A DNA stretch of 64,000 bases, from positions 1 through 64,000 of the IMG/VR virus record IMGVR_UViG_3300025732_000002. One strand, written 5' to 3'. The position numbers and the translations under genes were made by a program. This stretch comes from a virus. The notes below the pieces were generated by a model. The model made no database searches. It had not been told where the DNA came from and saw nothing but the letters and a program-made list of their open reading frames with translations. Shown here in pieces: positions 36,055-43,969 of this stretch; the first letter of the stretch is position 1, and each line of letters opens with the position of its first letter.

Positions 36055-36302
36055 GTGTTCTTCTCCTTGAGTTTGGCTTCAAGGTATTTTGCAAAGTCCT
36101 GATACCTTGTGGCGATGTTATTGCCTTCTTGAGCAAACATCTTGTTGTACAGGTCGTACACATCTTGTTTTGTCAGCCCAACCCATGTGCGCGTCATGCC
36201 ATTGACCGCCTTGTCCACGCTGGACTGCATTTGTTTCTGCATCCCGTCAATGAACCCGCGCTCGTACGCTTCTTGGGTATCGTTGTATCCATCTTTGTCC
36301 AT
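36051..36302 (-). CDS. Small early protein with AKLKEKNT tail (83 aa)
   Basis: Starts from AAGGAG and overlaps the Ref-like gene by ATGA. The N-terminal pattern GYNDTQEAYERGFIDGMQKQ resembles the GYxxGW type of short helical phage proteins. The C terminus VGLTKQDVYDLYNK...LEAKLKEKNT is shared with the gene at 37388, including 29 identical bases over the stop and following start. Function unknown. Confidence 0.7.
   Translation of the reverse strand: MDKDGYNDTQEAYERGFIDGMQKQMQSSVDKAVNGMTRTWVGLTKQDVYDLYNKMFAQEGNNIATRYQDFAKYLEAKLKEKNT
36052..36080 (-). repeat. Gene-boundary repeat A (second copy at 37389-37417)
   Basis: Twenty-nine identical bases cover the 3' end of a gene (AKLKEKNT), its ribosome site and the start codon of the next gene. 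Both copies end one gene and start another. Confidence 0.75.
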
Positions 36303-36333
36303 CTCTCACTCCTTAATGCCGTGTGCGGCTTCG
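36300..36333 (-). repeat. Gene-boundary repeat B (second copy at 38150-38183)
   Basis: Thirty-four identical bases cover EAAHGIKE, the stop, the GGAGTGAG ribosome site and the next ATG. Similar, less exact copies occur at about 38845 and 39150. Confidence 0.75.
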
Positions 36334-36566
36334 GTTTTAAACCCCACAACAGCAAGTGCCGCAAGCTCTTTGAAGTCATCTGCATCCATCGTGATTGATA
36401 CGCTGTGGTCTTTGCCAATACCAACCGTGCTGGTCATCCAGCCTTCACCGCAATACTCTGTCCTTTTTGCGGCTCGTTGAAAACCGTTACGGCGCACCAA
36501 CTCAAACAGCAACTGCTCGTCTGAGAATGTTTCAATGCTTCGTTCCCATCTTGTGTCTTTACTCAT
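36306..36566 (-). CDS. Small early protein with AAHGIKE tail (86 aa)
   Basis: The ATG at 36566 follows CAGGAG. A small alpha/beta protein (RWERSIETFSDEQLLFELVRR) whose C terminus EAAHGIKE is identical at DNA level, over 34 bases, to the 3' end of the gene at 38156. Probably a shuffled end module. Unknown role. Confidence 0.65.
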   Translation of the reverse strand: MSKDTRWERSIETFSDEQLLFELVRRNGFQRAAKRTEYCGEGWMTSTVGIGKDHSVSITMDADDFKELAALAVVGFKTEAAHGIKE

Positions 36567-36748
36567 ACGTTTTCTCCTGATTCTGCTTTGATTAAATTTG
36601 CCGCAACGTGCCAATAGTTGTGCGCTCCCTTTGCCGCATCGTGCTGGATCATCAGCAGGTTGACGATGCGCTGGCGCTCTGCCATCACTCCGTCATCCCA
36701 TCCTTGCTTGTAGCTATTCCAGTCGGGCGAATCAGATTTTTGATTCAT
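36563..36748 (-). CDS. Small helical early protein (61 aa)
   Basis: Overlaps neighbours by four bases on both sides. Contains YKQGWDDGVMAERQRIVNLL, the same GWxxGxxxERxR helix as in other small genes of this operon, plus HYWHV-like aromatic residues. Unknown function. Confidence 0.65.
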   Translation of the reverse strand: MNQKSDSPDWNSYKQGWDDGVMAERQRIVNLLMIQHDAAKGAHNYWHVAANLIKAESGENV

Positions 36749-37083
36749 ATCTCAAGGCTTTCAATGATGTGGACAAGCTCGTCAATCACAGCGGATGTCT
36801 GCTGTCGGTATTGATTGATTGACAAGCCCAATGGTGACGCTACTGGTGACACCTCATTGGTGGCAGAGCGCATAGGAGCGTCTGCCATCACAGGTTTAAG
36901 GCGCATATACAGCGTTTCCACTGTTGCTTTCAACAAGTCAATTGTGGCTTGCATCTCCTCGCACTGGCGCTCAATCTGGCTTTTGTATTCTTGCGTTTCT
37001 TCAATTTGTAGCCCAACATCTCCAATGCCGAGGTTTCGTTTAATTTGTCTGGTTGCTTGATTCATGTTGTGATCTCCACTCAT
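36745..37083 (-). CDS. Small coiled-coil early protein (112 aa)
   Basis: AAGGAG upstream. Residues about 25-65 form a coiled coil (YKSQIERQCEEMQATIDLL). The rest is helical with no membrane segment. Coupled to neighbours by four-base overlaps. Function unknown; possible oligomerising adaptor. Confidence 0.65.
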   Translation of the reverse strand: MSGDHNMNQATRQIKRNLGIGDVGLQIEETQEYKSQIERQCEEMQATIDLLKATVETLYMRLKPVMADAPMRSATNEVSPVASPLGLSINQYRQQTSAVIDELVHIIESLEI

Positions 37084-37391
37084 TTGTTGCTCCTTGATCT
37101 AACTGCCTTCGCCATTTCCATCGCCCACTGTCTGTCAATATCATCAGCGGCAAGGTCTGCTTGTTTGTCCAGAGACTGCGCAATAGCCTCTCGCTCTGCC
37201 CTAACAGCCGCCTCGCGGGATTCGTGCAGTTCACGCATCACCTCAATGACAGCTATCTCATGCTTGAGAATAATTGCTTTAATCATCTCGATGGGCGTTT
37301 CAATCATCGCCAGTGCCGCCGCTTTGTTCTGGTCGGTTTCGTTCTGCGCTTTGATGATTGCCTCTTGATGTAGTTTGCTCAACGATTTCAT
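37080..37391 (-). CDS. Small helical early protein (103 aa)
   Basis: Start at 37391 after CAAGGAG. Charged amphipathic helices throughout (HQEAIIKAQNETDQN, then ESREAAVRAEREAIAQSLD). Overlaps the next gene. Looks like a small oligomeric regulatory protein; not recognised. Confidence 0.65.
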   Translation of the reverse strand: MKSLSKLHQEAIIKAQNETDQNKAAALAMIETPIEMIKAIILKHEIAVIEVMRELHESREAAVRAEREAIAQSLDKQADLAADDIDRQWAMEMAKAVRSRSNK

Positions 37392-37690
37392 GTGTTCTTC
37401 TCCTTGAGTTTGGCTTCGATGGCAACGTAAACATCCGTCAAAGAATGGCTGTTCCATGTCCGCATACTGTCGCCAATCATGTTCAATTCATCTGCCGTCA
37501 GCCCAACCCACGGCAGTTCGATCACATCGTGCCCTGCTTGCTTGTAGGCTTCGGCTCGCCATCTGGCAGCGCGGTTCTTGTGGTACTCGCAGTCGGAGCA
37601 GGGCTTGTTTGCGCCTTCCCAATCAAACTCATCACAGGCTTTTTCCAAGTAAGCCATCCATTCTTTTCTTGTCAAAGGTCTGTTAGCCAT
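37388..37690 (-). CDS. Small early protein with CxxC and AKLKEKNT tail (100 aa)
   Basis: A helical N terminus (RKEWMAYLEKACDEFDWEG) leads to a CSDCEYHKNRAARWRAEAYK zinc-knuckle-like segment, then GLTADELNMIGDSM and the tail EAKLKEKNT, the same tail as the gene at 36051. The shared tail includes 29 bases of identical DNA at the gene boundary. Confidence 0.65.
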   Translation of the reverse strand: MANRPLTRKEWMAYLEKACDEFDWEGANKPCSDCEYHKNRAARWRAEAYKQAGHDVIELPWVGLTADELNMIGDSMRTWNSHSLTDVYVAIEAKLKEKNT

Positions 37691-37877
37691 GGTTCCTCTC
37701 CTTTATCTTGTCCCAGTGTGTGCCGTAGATCTCTTCACATTGAACCCATGTAAACAGTGCCTGCCACATGGACAACTCGTTACCCAGCTCGCAGTGGCGC
37801 TTGGCCAACCACAGCTGCCCCTCTTCATGGCGCTTAATGTATGACTCTCTGGTGTCGTCGTTGTAGGGGACACTCAT
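37683..37877 (-). CDS. Small early protein (64 aa)
   Basis: Helical, aromatic-rich (SYIKRHEEGQLWLAKRHCEL, WQALFTWVQCEEIYGTHWDK), overlapping its neighbours in translationally coupled fashion. Ribosome site AGGGG upstream. Unknown. Confidence 0.6.
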   Translation of the reverse strand: MSVPYNDDTRESYIKRHEEGQLWLAKRHCELGNELSMWQALFTWVQCEEIYGTHWDKIKERNHG

Positions 37878-38152
37878 TTGTTGCCCCTGTTCTTTAGCCC
37901 GCCCGGATCGCTTGATAGTGAATACGCATCAAACATCTGCCGCATGAAAGCCTGAAGGCGCTCGCGCTCTGCCAGCCTGCCTGCCTCATACCCTTCCTGC
38001 CACGACATGAAAGACTGCGGGGGGTTGTTGGCCAACACAAGAGCAGCAAACTGTTTTAATGGGCCAACCCAACCTTCGTAGCGGCACAAGGTGTCGCTTT
38101 CGGCGTTTATGCCCGCTTTGCGGGCCAGTTCAATAAGTTTGTCGTCTGTCAT
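37874..38152 (-). CDS. Small early protein with WQEGYEAGRLAERER helix (92 aa)
   Basis: Carries DDKLIELARKAG at the N terminus and SWQEGYEAGRLAERERLQAF in the middle, the helical motif shared by several genes of this operon. Starts with ATG overlapping a stop of the neighbouring gene region. Function unknown. Confidence 0.65.
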   Translation of the reverse strand: MTDDKLIELARKAGINAESDTLCRYEGWVGPLKQFAALVLANNPPQSFMSWQEGYEAGRLAERERLQAFMRQMFDAYSLSSDPGGLKNRGNK

Positions 38153-38155
38153 CTC

Positions 38156-38662
38156 TCACTCCTTAATGCCGTGTGCGGCTTCGATGGCTCGGGCTAACGC
38201 AAACACAGCAAACCTGTCTTGTGGTCGTAGCGTTTGACAATGCCCAGTTGTTTCGTAGCACTTTTGAATCTCCTCATCCGTCAGTGGCTTGCGCTTAGGC
38301 TCCCATCCAAGTGACGTAGCAATCCGTACCGCCGCAGATTTGTCAATCACACGCTCTGACTGTGGTGGGGTGGTGTAGAGTTTTGTCCCATCTTTTGGAA
38401 AGACTACGCAACGCCAATCAATGTTGCCTGAAATTGTGCTGTCTATTACCGCCACCGGCTCCTGCTCTGGCTGTGCTGGTGGGGCACGAAACTCACAGTG
38501 TTCTTGACAATAAGTTTCGGTACACCATGCTCCGTGCTTGCACGGCTTGCCATTTGGACACGCCACCGGCTCCTGCTGCTGTGCTGGATTGGCTTCCATC
38601 GCTTCATTCCATCCGGCCTGATAGCCTTCGTCATAGCCGATTGAATATTGTTCGGTTGTCAT
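38156..38662 (-). CDS. Modular early protein with QPEQEPVA and RAIEAAHGIKE modules (168 aa)
   Basis: N-terminal GYDEGYQAGWNEAME helix, then a Cys-rich stretch (CPNGKPCKHGAWCTETYCQE), a QPEQEPVA linker, and the C-terminal module PLTDEEI...ALARAIEAAHGIKE also found in three other genes. It looks assembled from exchangeable parts. Function unknown. Confidence 0.7.
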   Translation of the reverse strand: MTTEQYSIGYDEGYQAGWNEAMEANPAQQQEPVACPNGKPCKHGAWCTETYCQEHCEFRAPPAQPEQEPVAVIDSTISGNIDWRCVVFPKDGTKLYTTPPQSERVIDKSAAVRIATSLGWEPKRKPLTDEEIQKCYETTGHCQTLRPQDRFAVFALARAIEAAHGIKE

Positions 38663-38841
38663 GCTTCAATCCTTTGCGGCTTCTCGCCAATTACCTTTGC
38701 CGTGGCTTTGAGTTCTTCAAGCCGATCTATTGCGTGCGCCCAGTCGAGCGCGAACAGTTCAAACTGGAACGTGCCTTCTTGCGTGTCGAACTCGACCAAG
38801 AACGGCGACCATCTCACGCCATCAACGATTACTTCGCTCAT
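38659..38841 (-). CDS. Small alpha/beta early protein (60 aa)
   Basis: A compact beta-beta-alpha protein (VRWSPFLVEFDTQEGTFQFE, then DWAHAIDRLEELKAT) that resembles small phage proteins of unknown function. Starts and ends with four-base overlaps. Confidence 0.65.
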   Translation of the reverse strand: MSEVIVDGVRWSPFLVEFDTQEGTFQFELFALDWAHAIDRLEELKATAKVIGEKPQRIEA

Positions 38842-39137
38842 GCGTCCCCCTTGATGCCGTGGGCGGCTTCGATGGCTCTGGCAAAGTCGTGATAGCGGTT
38901 TGCAGCAAGTCCCCCGCCGTTCAGCATCCAGATTCTGCTGATCTCCGCATCCGTCAGCGGCTTGCGCTGTGCGTCATGCGATGTCTGGTCAAGCATCACG
39001 GTTCGCGCCAATGCTTCGCAAGTCTTGCAAGACTGCTCCGTTTTTATGGCCTCAATCAGTCTTTCAAGTGCCTCTGCTGTGAATGAGTAAATGTTCAGGC
39101 TGTTGGTCGATGCTTTGATGATGTCTGTGCTTTTCAT
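38838..39137 (-). CDS. Early protein with RKPLTDAEI/AAHGIKGD module (99 aa)
   Basis: A helical N terminus with CKTCEAL is followed by RKPLTDAEISRIWM and YHDFARAIEAAHGIKGD. The last 45 residues form the same module as the genes at 38156 and 39134. A small DNA- or protein-binding role is possible. Confidence 0.65.
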   Translation of the reverse strand: MKSTDIIKASTNSLNIYSFTAEALERLIEAIKTEQSCKTCEALARTVMLDQTSHDAQRKPLTDAEISRIWMLNGGGLAANRYHDFARAIEAAHGIKGDA

Positions 39138-39667
39138 TTCTGTTCTCCTATGATGCCGTGTGCAGCTTCGATGGCTCGGGCAAATGTGATGTAGCGGTTT
39201 GATGCGTCCTCATCCAAAGACCATCCAGTCTGCCAATCAAGGTCAGCCGCTTTTACTTCGTCCCAAATCTCCTCATCCGTCAGCGGCTTGCGCTGTGGTG
39301 GGGTGGTGTCAGGTGTATGTGCCATTTCCTCGCTCCCATCAGATTTGATGTCCCATACAGCGCCACATACGCAATTCAGCGTGTGAGCCACCGGCTTCTG
39401 CTCTGGCTTGCGCTGTGGTGGGGCGGTGTCGCCAAACACAAGCGGGCGGCTTTTGATGCCTGGATTCTGGTTTTTGCTATACGCCAGAAACCACGCATCC
39501 AAGTCAGGGTTGTGCTCAAACCACGCCACCGGCTCCTGCTCTGGCTGTGCCAAGGCTTCTCGGATGGCGGTGATGGCTGTCTCCCCCGATTTCGGCAGAC
39601 TCATGTAATTGTGTTCGATGTACTCCAGCGCCTCCAGCGCCAGCTTCAATGCTTCGTCTTTGGTCAC
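39134..39667 (-). CDS. Modular early protein, EALKLALEALEYIE type (177 aa)
   Basis: Begins TKDEALKLALEALEYIE, a very common start of phage early proteins, then EQEPVA/EQKPVA linkers, an aromatic region, and the C-terminal PLTDEEIWDEV...FARAIEAAHGI module. QPEQEPVA repeats match those in the 38156 product. Function unknown; modular build suggests recombination. Confidence 0.7.
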   Translation of the reverse strand: MTKDEALKLALEALEYIEHNYMSLPKSGETAITAIREALAQPEQEPVAWFEHNPDLDAWFLAYSKNQNPGIKSRPLVFGDTAPPQRKPEQKPVAHTLNCVCGAVWDIKSDGSEEMAHTPDTTPPQRKPLTDEEIWDEVKAADLDWQTGWSLDEDASNRYITFARAIEAAHGIIGEQK

Positions 39668-39864
39668 ATCCGTACCCCCCTTTCCTGCAGCATGGCCTCG
39701 GCCTGGTCAAATGCCGCCCGTGCCGTGTCCTCCGGGGTGGACATGGGTGACGCCCCGAGCAGGGCAAAGGCCGCGTACCAGTCCAGCATGGTGATCTCTT
39801 GGATGGAGATCGGATCCTGCTTGGGCTTGAGCGCCTCAATTCCCTCGGGCTTTTTTCTTGCCAT
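39664..39864 (-). CDS. Small early protein (66 aa)
   Basis: Basic N terminus (ARKKPEGIEALKPKQD) then a helical C-terminal half (AARAAFDQAEAMLQERG). Overlaps the ribbon-helix-helix gene upstream by 29 bases and is coupled to the next gene. Unknown. Confidence 0.6.
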   Translation of the reverse strand: MARKKPEGIEALKPKQDPISIQEITMLDWYAAFALLGASPMSTPEDTARAAFDQAEAMLQERGVRM

Positions 39865-40153
39865 TTGCTTTCTCCTTGATTGTTAGTTTGGTGATGCTGT
39901 ACGTCAGAGCAAGGCCAAGGTTCTGCCCGTTGATGGACAGGCTGCGCGTGGTCTCGTTGCTGTTGATAACGTCCATTGCATCTGCCAGCCCCTTGTTGTA
40001 TCCGTTGGTGTAGGCGTCTCCTCCGTCTAGGATGAGGGAGATGGCATCCCGTACCAAGGCTGACGCCTTTCTCTCCCCGGCCGCGGCCTTCAGCTTCTTG
40101 TAGATATCCTCCGGCAGGTGCACGGAGTAGGGAATCAACCGGCGTGCTTCCAT
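39836..40153 (-). CDS. Ribbon-helix-helix (Arc/MetJ-type) DNA-binding protein (105 aa)
   Basis: YSVHLPEDIYKKLKAAAGER followed by KASALVRDAISLIL fits the beta-strand and two helices of the Arc/MetJ fold, which binds operator DNA as a dimer. The remaining C-terminal part is basic. It is the likely regulator encoded in the early operon. Which operator it binds is unknown. Confidence 0.7.
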   Translation of the reverse strand: MEARRLIPYSVHLPEDIYKKLKAAAGERKASALVRDAISLILDGGDAYTNGYNKGLADAMDVINSNETTRSLSINGQNLGLALTYSITKLTIKEKANGKKKARGN

Positions 40154-40554
40154 GATTTGAATCCTTCATTGATTGCGTATAACTTCTGGGCCTTGATCTT
40201 GTCGTTGCGCAGCTCTGTGCGGGATTCAATCTCCAGCGTGGTCCTGAGCCAGCCAACAGTGGACAGCTCTTCCGGCTCGAGGATCTGGCCTGTCTGGAAC
40301 AGGTACTCTTGGAAGTCTTTGTCCTTGCACAGGATGCCGGCCAGCTTGACCGGGTCCATGCCGATGTCCCTGTCCCGGTTCATGGGTGCCTCGTCCCCGT
40401 TGAGCCGGACCATGACGACTTGGTAGCGGGCCCCGACGAAGTCGCGCAGGATACGCTCGTCCAGATCATCTGGATGGATGTTCAGGGTGAGGATGTATCC
40501 AGTACGGTCCTGCTTTAGTGCGACCTTGACGGCCTCGAATTGTGGGTGACTCAT
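40135..40554 (-). CDS. Conserved phage protein (139 aa)
   Basis: The ATG at 40554 is chosen for its GGAG site and because the short gene upstream ends inside it; an in-frame ATG at 40593 is less likely. The motif order ALKQDRTGYILTLNIHP, FVGARYQVVMVRLNGDEAP, LAGILCKDKDFQEYLFQ and WLRTTLEIESRTEL is a widely conserved phage protein encoded near recombination genes. Function unknown. Confidence 0.7.
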   Translation of the reverse strand: MSHPQFEAVKVALKQDRTGYILTLNIHPDDLDERILRDFVGARYQVVMVRLNGDEAPMNRDRDIGMDPVKLAGILCKDKDFQEYLFQTGQILEPEELSTVGWLRTTLEIESRTELRNDKIKAQKLYAINEGFKSWKHAG

Positions 40555-40703
40555 TTCTCTCTCCATCCTGCCCATTTGAATAGTTCTAGCCACATGCGGC
40601 GCTCAAAGACACCGCCCCTCATGGCCAACGGCAGCAGATAGCTTTCTTGCTCCATGAGAAAGTAAGCCTCTGCGTAACGTAAGTGCTTCTCTCTTTCTGC
40701 CAT
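40551..40703 (-). CDS. Short early peptide (50 aa)
   Basis: ATG at 40703, stop TGA at 40551 overlapping the next start (ATGA). Its start follows the stop of the upstream SSB-like gene by two bases. It has a helical amphipathic sequence (KHLRYAEAYFLMEQESYLL) with no membrane segment. Coupling on both sides and a coding-like composition support a real gene. Confidence 0.55.
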   Translation of the reverse strand: MAEREKHLRYAEAYFLMEQESYLLPLAMRGGVFERRMWLELFKWAGWREK

Positions 40704-40705
40704 GA

Positions 40706-40999
40706 TCAGAAGGGCACGTCGCCGTCATCGGCTGGCAGCGCCTGCTGCTGGGGTTTGGCAACGTTGCCATCCGTGGGCTTCTTGTAGTTGTTCCATGCCA
40801 GCCGGGTCCATGCTCCGTATTGCCCGTCCATGTTCCAGCCGGATAGCTTGATGGTGATGTCGTCCTCGTCTGTCTCCTCGAGCAAACCCTTCAAAGCTTG
40901 GCGGGTCATGACCAGCTCGCCGACCACGTCTGGCTTCTTCTCGTTGTCTTTGTAGCGGTTGGCGGATAGCTTGCCGCTGTTGGGGTACTTGGTTGCCAT
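40706..40999 (-). CDS. SSB-like protein with acidic DDGDVPF tip (97 aa)
   Basis: An N-terminal beta-rich domain (KLSANRYKDNEKKPDVVGEL, KLSGWNMDGQYGAWTRLAWN) is followed by a flexible linker that contains one palindrome copy (DGNVAKP) and an acidic end DDGDVPF like the DDDIPF tip that bacterial SSB uses to recruit partners. A single-stranded DNA-binding role is inferred. It is next to the Sak3-like annealing gene. Confidence 0.65.
   Translation of the reverse strand: MATKYPNSGKLSANRYKDNEKKPDVVGELVMTRQALKGLLEETDEDDITIKLSGWNMDGQYGAWTRLAWNNYKKPTDGNVAKPQQQALPADDGDVPF
40756..40769. repeat. Palindrome copy 6
   Basis: In the linker of the SSB-like protein gene (- strand), read as DGNVAK. Confidence 0.8.
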
Positions 41000-41000
41000 T

Positions 41001-41690
41001 TCAGTTTCCTTTCAGTTCGTTCTTGCGCTTGGTGAAGTCGGCCATCAGGGCGGTGTAGTCTTCCGGGGCGTCTGCCTTGAGGCGGTCGAAGATGACTCGG
41101 TTGACCTTGAAGATGTCCATGATGTCCTTCTCTGTGGCTGCTTGGGTAAGCGCCATCCGGGCGGTCTCCATGACAATCCCGATCCATGCCGGCAGGTCTG
41201 CATCTGCGTCTGTTGTAAAAACCATCTGCCATGGGCCGGTCTTGCCCTCTACCTTGGCGGGCGGCTTGGGGGCGGCTTTGGCAACGTTGCCATTCGTTTT
41301 GGGCTTGGGCTGCTCCTCTTCCTCGCCCTCGGGCAGGTCTTCCCCGGCGTAGATGTACAGACCCAGACCGTGGCAGGCGATGGCCTTGACCAGGCAGCGC
41401 ATCATGTTCTTGTTGACGGCAAAGGCGTCAGGGTTCTTGATGGCTTGGTTGCGGTGGTCCATGACCGGCAGGTGCATGGTGATGGGCTTGCCAAAGGCGG
41501 TGACGGTACAGGAAACCATCATGGTCTCGCCGTACATCTGGGGCTCGTGGAAAGACCAGTTGGCCATGGGGTCGTGGCGCATCAGGTGGTCAACGGCCCA
41601 GGCCCATGACAGGTAGCTCAGGTTTTGCTTCTTCTCGATGTGGTCGCCGACGTTGATGGACGCCAGCTTGATGAAGTTGTTTTCACTCAT
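41001..41690 (-). CDS. Single-strand annealing protein, Sak3/DUF1071-like (229 aa)
   Basis: The N-terminal YLSWAWAVDHLMRHDP and the segment FAVNKNMMRCLVKAIACHGL match DUF1071 (Sak3) annealing proteins. They coat single strands and pair complementary DNA during recombination. A disordered linker (residues about 125-160, containing NGNVAKA from one palindrome copy) joins a C-terminal helical domain. The exonuclease gene lies next door, forming a typical annealing pair. Confidence 0.82.
   Translation of the reverse strand: MSENNFIKLASINVGDHIEKKQNLSYLSWAWAVDHLMRHDPMANWSFHEPQMYGETMMVSCTVTAFGKPITMHLPVMDHRNQAIKNPDAFAVNKNMMRCLVKAIACHGLGLYIYAGEDLPEGEEEEQPKPKTNGNVAKAAPKPPAKVEGKTGPWQMVFTTDADADLPAWIGIVMETARMALTQAATEKDIMDIFKVNRVIFDRLKADAPEDYTALMADFTKRKNELKGN
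41279..41292. repeat. Palindrome copy 7
   Basis: In the linker of the Sak3-like gene (- strand), read as NGNVAK. Confidence 0.8.
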
Positions 41691-42564
41691 GGTTTTCTTT
41701 CGTTGCTAGGTATTGTTTGTGCTGCTGGCAGAACGGGCTGACCTGGCAGAACTTCTCGCAGCGGGTGCGCTCGCCGGGGCGGTGCTCGATGAAATACCCC
41801 TTGGGTGGCAACGCTGCCTCTGCTGCTTCGCGGGTGACGTGTACGCTCTTGGCTCTGACTCCTCCTTCTTTCTTGACTGCAAATGATTCCGGCTTGGCCC
41901 ACATGTCTGCGTCCGTACACTCGGGCAGGTCACCCCCTGTGTCGGCCTCAAAGTAGGCTGTCGCGTGGCGGTGGATCCGCTCGTTGACAAACTCCTCTTG
42001 CTCCTCGAACGTCCACAGAGGGATGTCGATGGAAACGATAGGGGCTTGAGGGTAGGACTCCTTGGCTGCTGCCTCACGGCCTGACCAGTCACGCACGATG
42101 CAGATGATCTGCAGGGACTTGACCGGCTTTTGCTTGGCTTTGGCTACCATCCATGCGTAGATGTTCAGCTGCTGGTGCCACTCTTCCTTCTCGTTCTGGG
42201 CTGCCCATGCGCCGGTGACCTTGTAGTCCTTGATGTGGATACCGCCGTCCTCGTCCACCTCCTGCAGGTCGATGGCGCCGGACAGGTTGTACCCATCATG
42301 GGTTAGGTGGATGCGCTCTTCTACGATGTGGTTCTTGTCCTTGCCGTGCTCGAGGATGCCGTGCACCGCGGAACCGAACAGGGACCAGACCATCTCGCTG
42401 GCATCGACTTCAATGTCGTCCCAGTGGCGGTGCTTGAGCTGGACAATCTGAGGGCTGTTGAGTAGTTCAGTGGCCGACAGATGGGCTTTGCCTTTGCTGT
42501 ACGTAGGGCGCTTGATGACGTTGACGAACGTGGCCGGCAGGTTGTGCTTGTTGGTTAGGATCAT
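41683..42564 (-). CDS. PD-(D/E)XK exonuclease with C-terminal Cys cluster (293 aa)
   Basis: The start at 42564 follows AGGAG and overlaps the upstream stop. FGSAVHGILEHG, SGAIDLQEV, IKDYKVT and QLNIYAWMV carry the His, Asp, Asp-x-Lys and Gln residues of a Cas4/RecB-type nuclease. The end CEKFCQVSPFCQ has three Cys that may hold an iron-sulphur cluster. It presumably makes the single strands used by the neighbouring annealing protein. Confidence 0.82.
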   Translation of the reverse strand: MILTNKHNLPATFVNVIKRPTYSKGKAHLSATELLNSPQIVQLKHRHWDDIEVDASEMVWSLFGSAVHGILEHGKDKNHIVEERIHLTHDGYNLSGAIDLQEVDEDGGIHIKDYKVTGAWAAQNEKEEWHQQLNIYAWMVAKAKQKPVKSLQIICIVRDWSGREAAAKESYPQAPIVSIDIPLWTFEEQEEFVNERIHRHATAYFEADTGGDLPECTDADMWAKPESFAVKKEGGVRAKSVHVTREAAEAALPPKGYFIEHRPGERTRCEKFCQVSPFCQQHKQYLATKENHE

Positions 42565-42875
42565 GACATCTCCTTTGCAACCTTGCGGAAGTACATCCAA
42601 CCCTTCTTCCCGAGGATCACGTACTTGGTGCGGATGTTTCCCTTGGCGTGGAACTTGTTGATAAGGCCAATGAATTCGAGGTCATCCATCAGGCGGTGGA
42701 TCGTTGCCGGGGAAGCCACTGCGTCCAGCTTCATGGCCTCGGTCACGGTCAGCGGATTGTTCTCGCCTTCCCTGATTCCGATCCGCTCCAGCAGGTGCAG
42801 ATGGGTAGCACCCAGACTTGGGTACTTCACATAGAAGTCGTGGCGTGCTTTCATTAGTTTGATCAGTTGTTTCAT
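42561..42875 (-). CDS. Winged-helix transcription regulator (104 aa)
   Basis: The helix-turn-helix region AVASPATIHRLMDDLEFIGL and wing-like INKFHAKGNIRTKYVILGKK fit a MarR-like winged helix. No ligand domain. It is coupled to the exonuclease gene by ATGA. Possible regulator of the early operon. Confidence 0.7.
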   Translation of the reverse strand: MKQLIKLMKARHDFYVKYPSLGATHLHLLERIGIREGENNPLTVTEAMKLDAVASPATIHRLMDDLEFIGLINKFHAKGNIRTKYVILGKKGWMYFRKVAKEMS

Positions 42876-43969
42876 GCGCTTCTCCTTTCTTCAAAATCAG
42901 CCAGCAGTTTTCCTACTTTGCTGAGATAGACTACCTTTTCAGCTCCTTCCTCGACATCGTTGCCTGGCGCCTCAAAAAACGCAGAGGTCTTGACCTCGAG
43001 CCTTGGAGATATGACGTTGCAGTGATATCCGTTCCAGTTGAATTCCCTCAGTCCCCTGATGTGCTCCTTGATTGTGGTCTCCTTTCCATTTGTTACCCTG
43101 TTGTGCTCCCTGACGTAGTGGACGATCCGCTTGGTCACCCCGTTTTCTGAAACAACCTTGTCCCGGTTCTTAAAGTAATAGGCTGTGTCCTTGTCGTTGA
43201 TTCCAAACGTCACCCGCTCCCCGTTCTTCTTGACCACTACGTTCCAGCGCAGGTCTCGGTCAACCCACCATTCGTGCATGGCCCGGAACAGGTTTAGGCA
43301 GGTGTTCTCCATATCCTTGACGTTGTGGTCATCGTTCTCCAGATAGGCTGGCGGCGCCCAGCGCTTGTTGCTGTAGTAGGTAGTCTTGCCGTTACCCCTG
43401 ATCACGTTATCTATCTGCCTTAGTTCCTCGCAGGTATGGATCTCTCCGGTCTTTTTATTGACCGTGAGATACATGTGCATCCAAAACAATTCACCATGAA
43501 ACTCGTAGGCTGCACCGTAGATGTACGGGGCACCAGGCTTGAAGGCGACGTTCCAAGGCAGACGCTTTTGCTTGATGGCGTACATGATTCTTGGGTAATG
43601 TTTGCCTTCTTCAGCGCTCTCGTTTGGAATAGAGATGCACATGATTGCTGGCAACGGTCTAGTCACGTCGATCAGGATGTCGCTGGTCTTCTTGGTGAAC
43701 TTAACCTCCCAAGGGTTGGGCACATGGGCGCCTATCTTTTTCAGGCCAATGATGGAATCCTTTTCCAGCCATGATCCTGCCAAGTTCGGGAGCTTCAAGG
43801 AATTGAACGTAATCTCCAAGTTGTCTAGCAGTTCGCCAAAGTCTTTGGACTTCTGCTTGTTGTACTTGCGCTTGGGCTTTGGCTCTTGCGGCTTGGCTTC
43901 GACAGGCGGCTGCTTCCTGAAAAACCTGAATAGAAAGTCCTTCAGTTTTTGGAGCATGGCTTTCATCAT
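42872..43969 (-). CDS. Conserved phage protein, unknown (365 aa)
   Basis: A basic N-terminal helix (QKLKDFLFRFFRKQP) and a Lys/Pro linker precede an alpha/beta body with many aromatic residues (WNVAFKPGAPYIYGAAYEFH, WWVDRDLRWNVVVKKNGERV). I cannot assign it. A nucleic-acid-related role is suggested by its operon only. Confidence 0.6.
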   Translation of the reverse strand: MMKAMLQKLKDFLFRFFRKQPPVEAKPQEPKPKRKYNKQKSKDFGELLDNLEITFNSLKLPNLAGSWLEKDSIIGLKKIGAHVPNPWEVKFTKKTSDILIDVTRPLPAIMCISIPNESAEEGKHYPRIMYAIKQKRLPWNVAFKPGAPYIYGAAYEFHGELFWMHMYLTVNKKTGEIHTCEELRQIDNVIRGNGKTTYYSNKRWAPPAYLENDDHNVKDMENTCLNLFRAMHEWWVDRDLRWNVVVKKNGERVTFGINDKDTAYYFKNRDKVVSENGVTKRIVHYVREHNRVTNGKETTIKEHIRGLREFNWNGYHCNVISPRLEVKTSAFFEAPGNDVEEGAEKVVYLSKVGKLLADFEERRSA

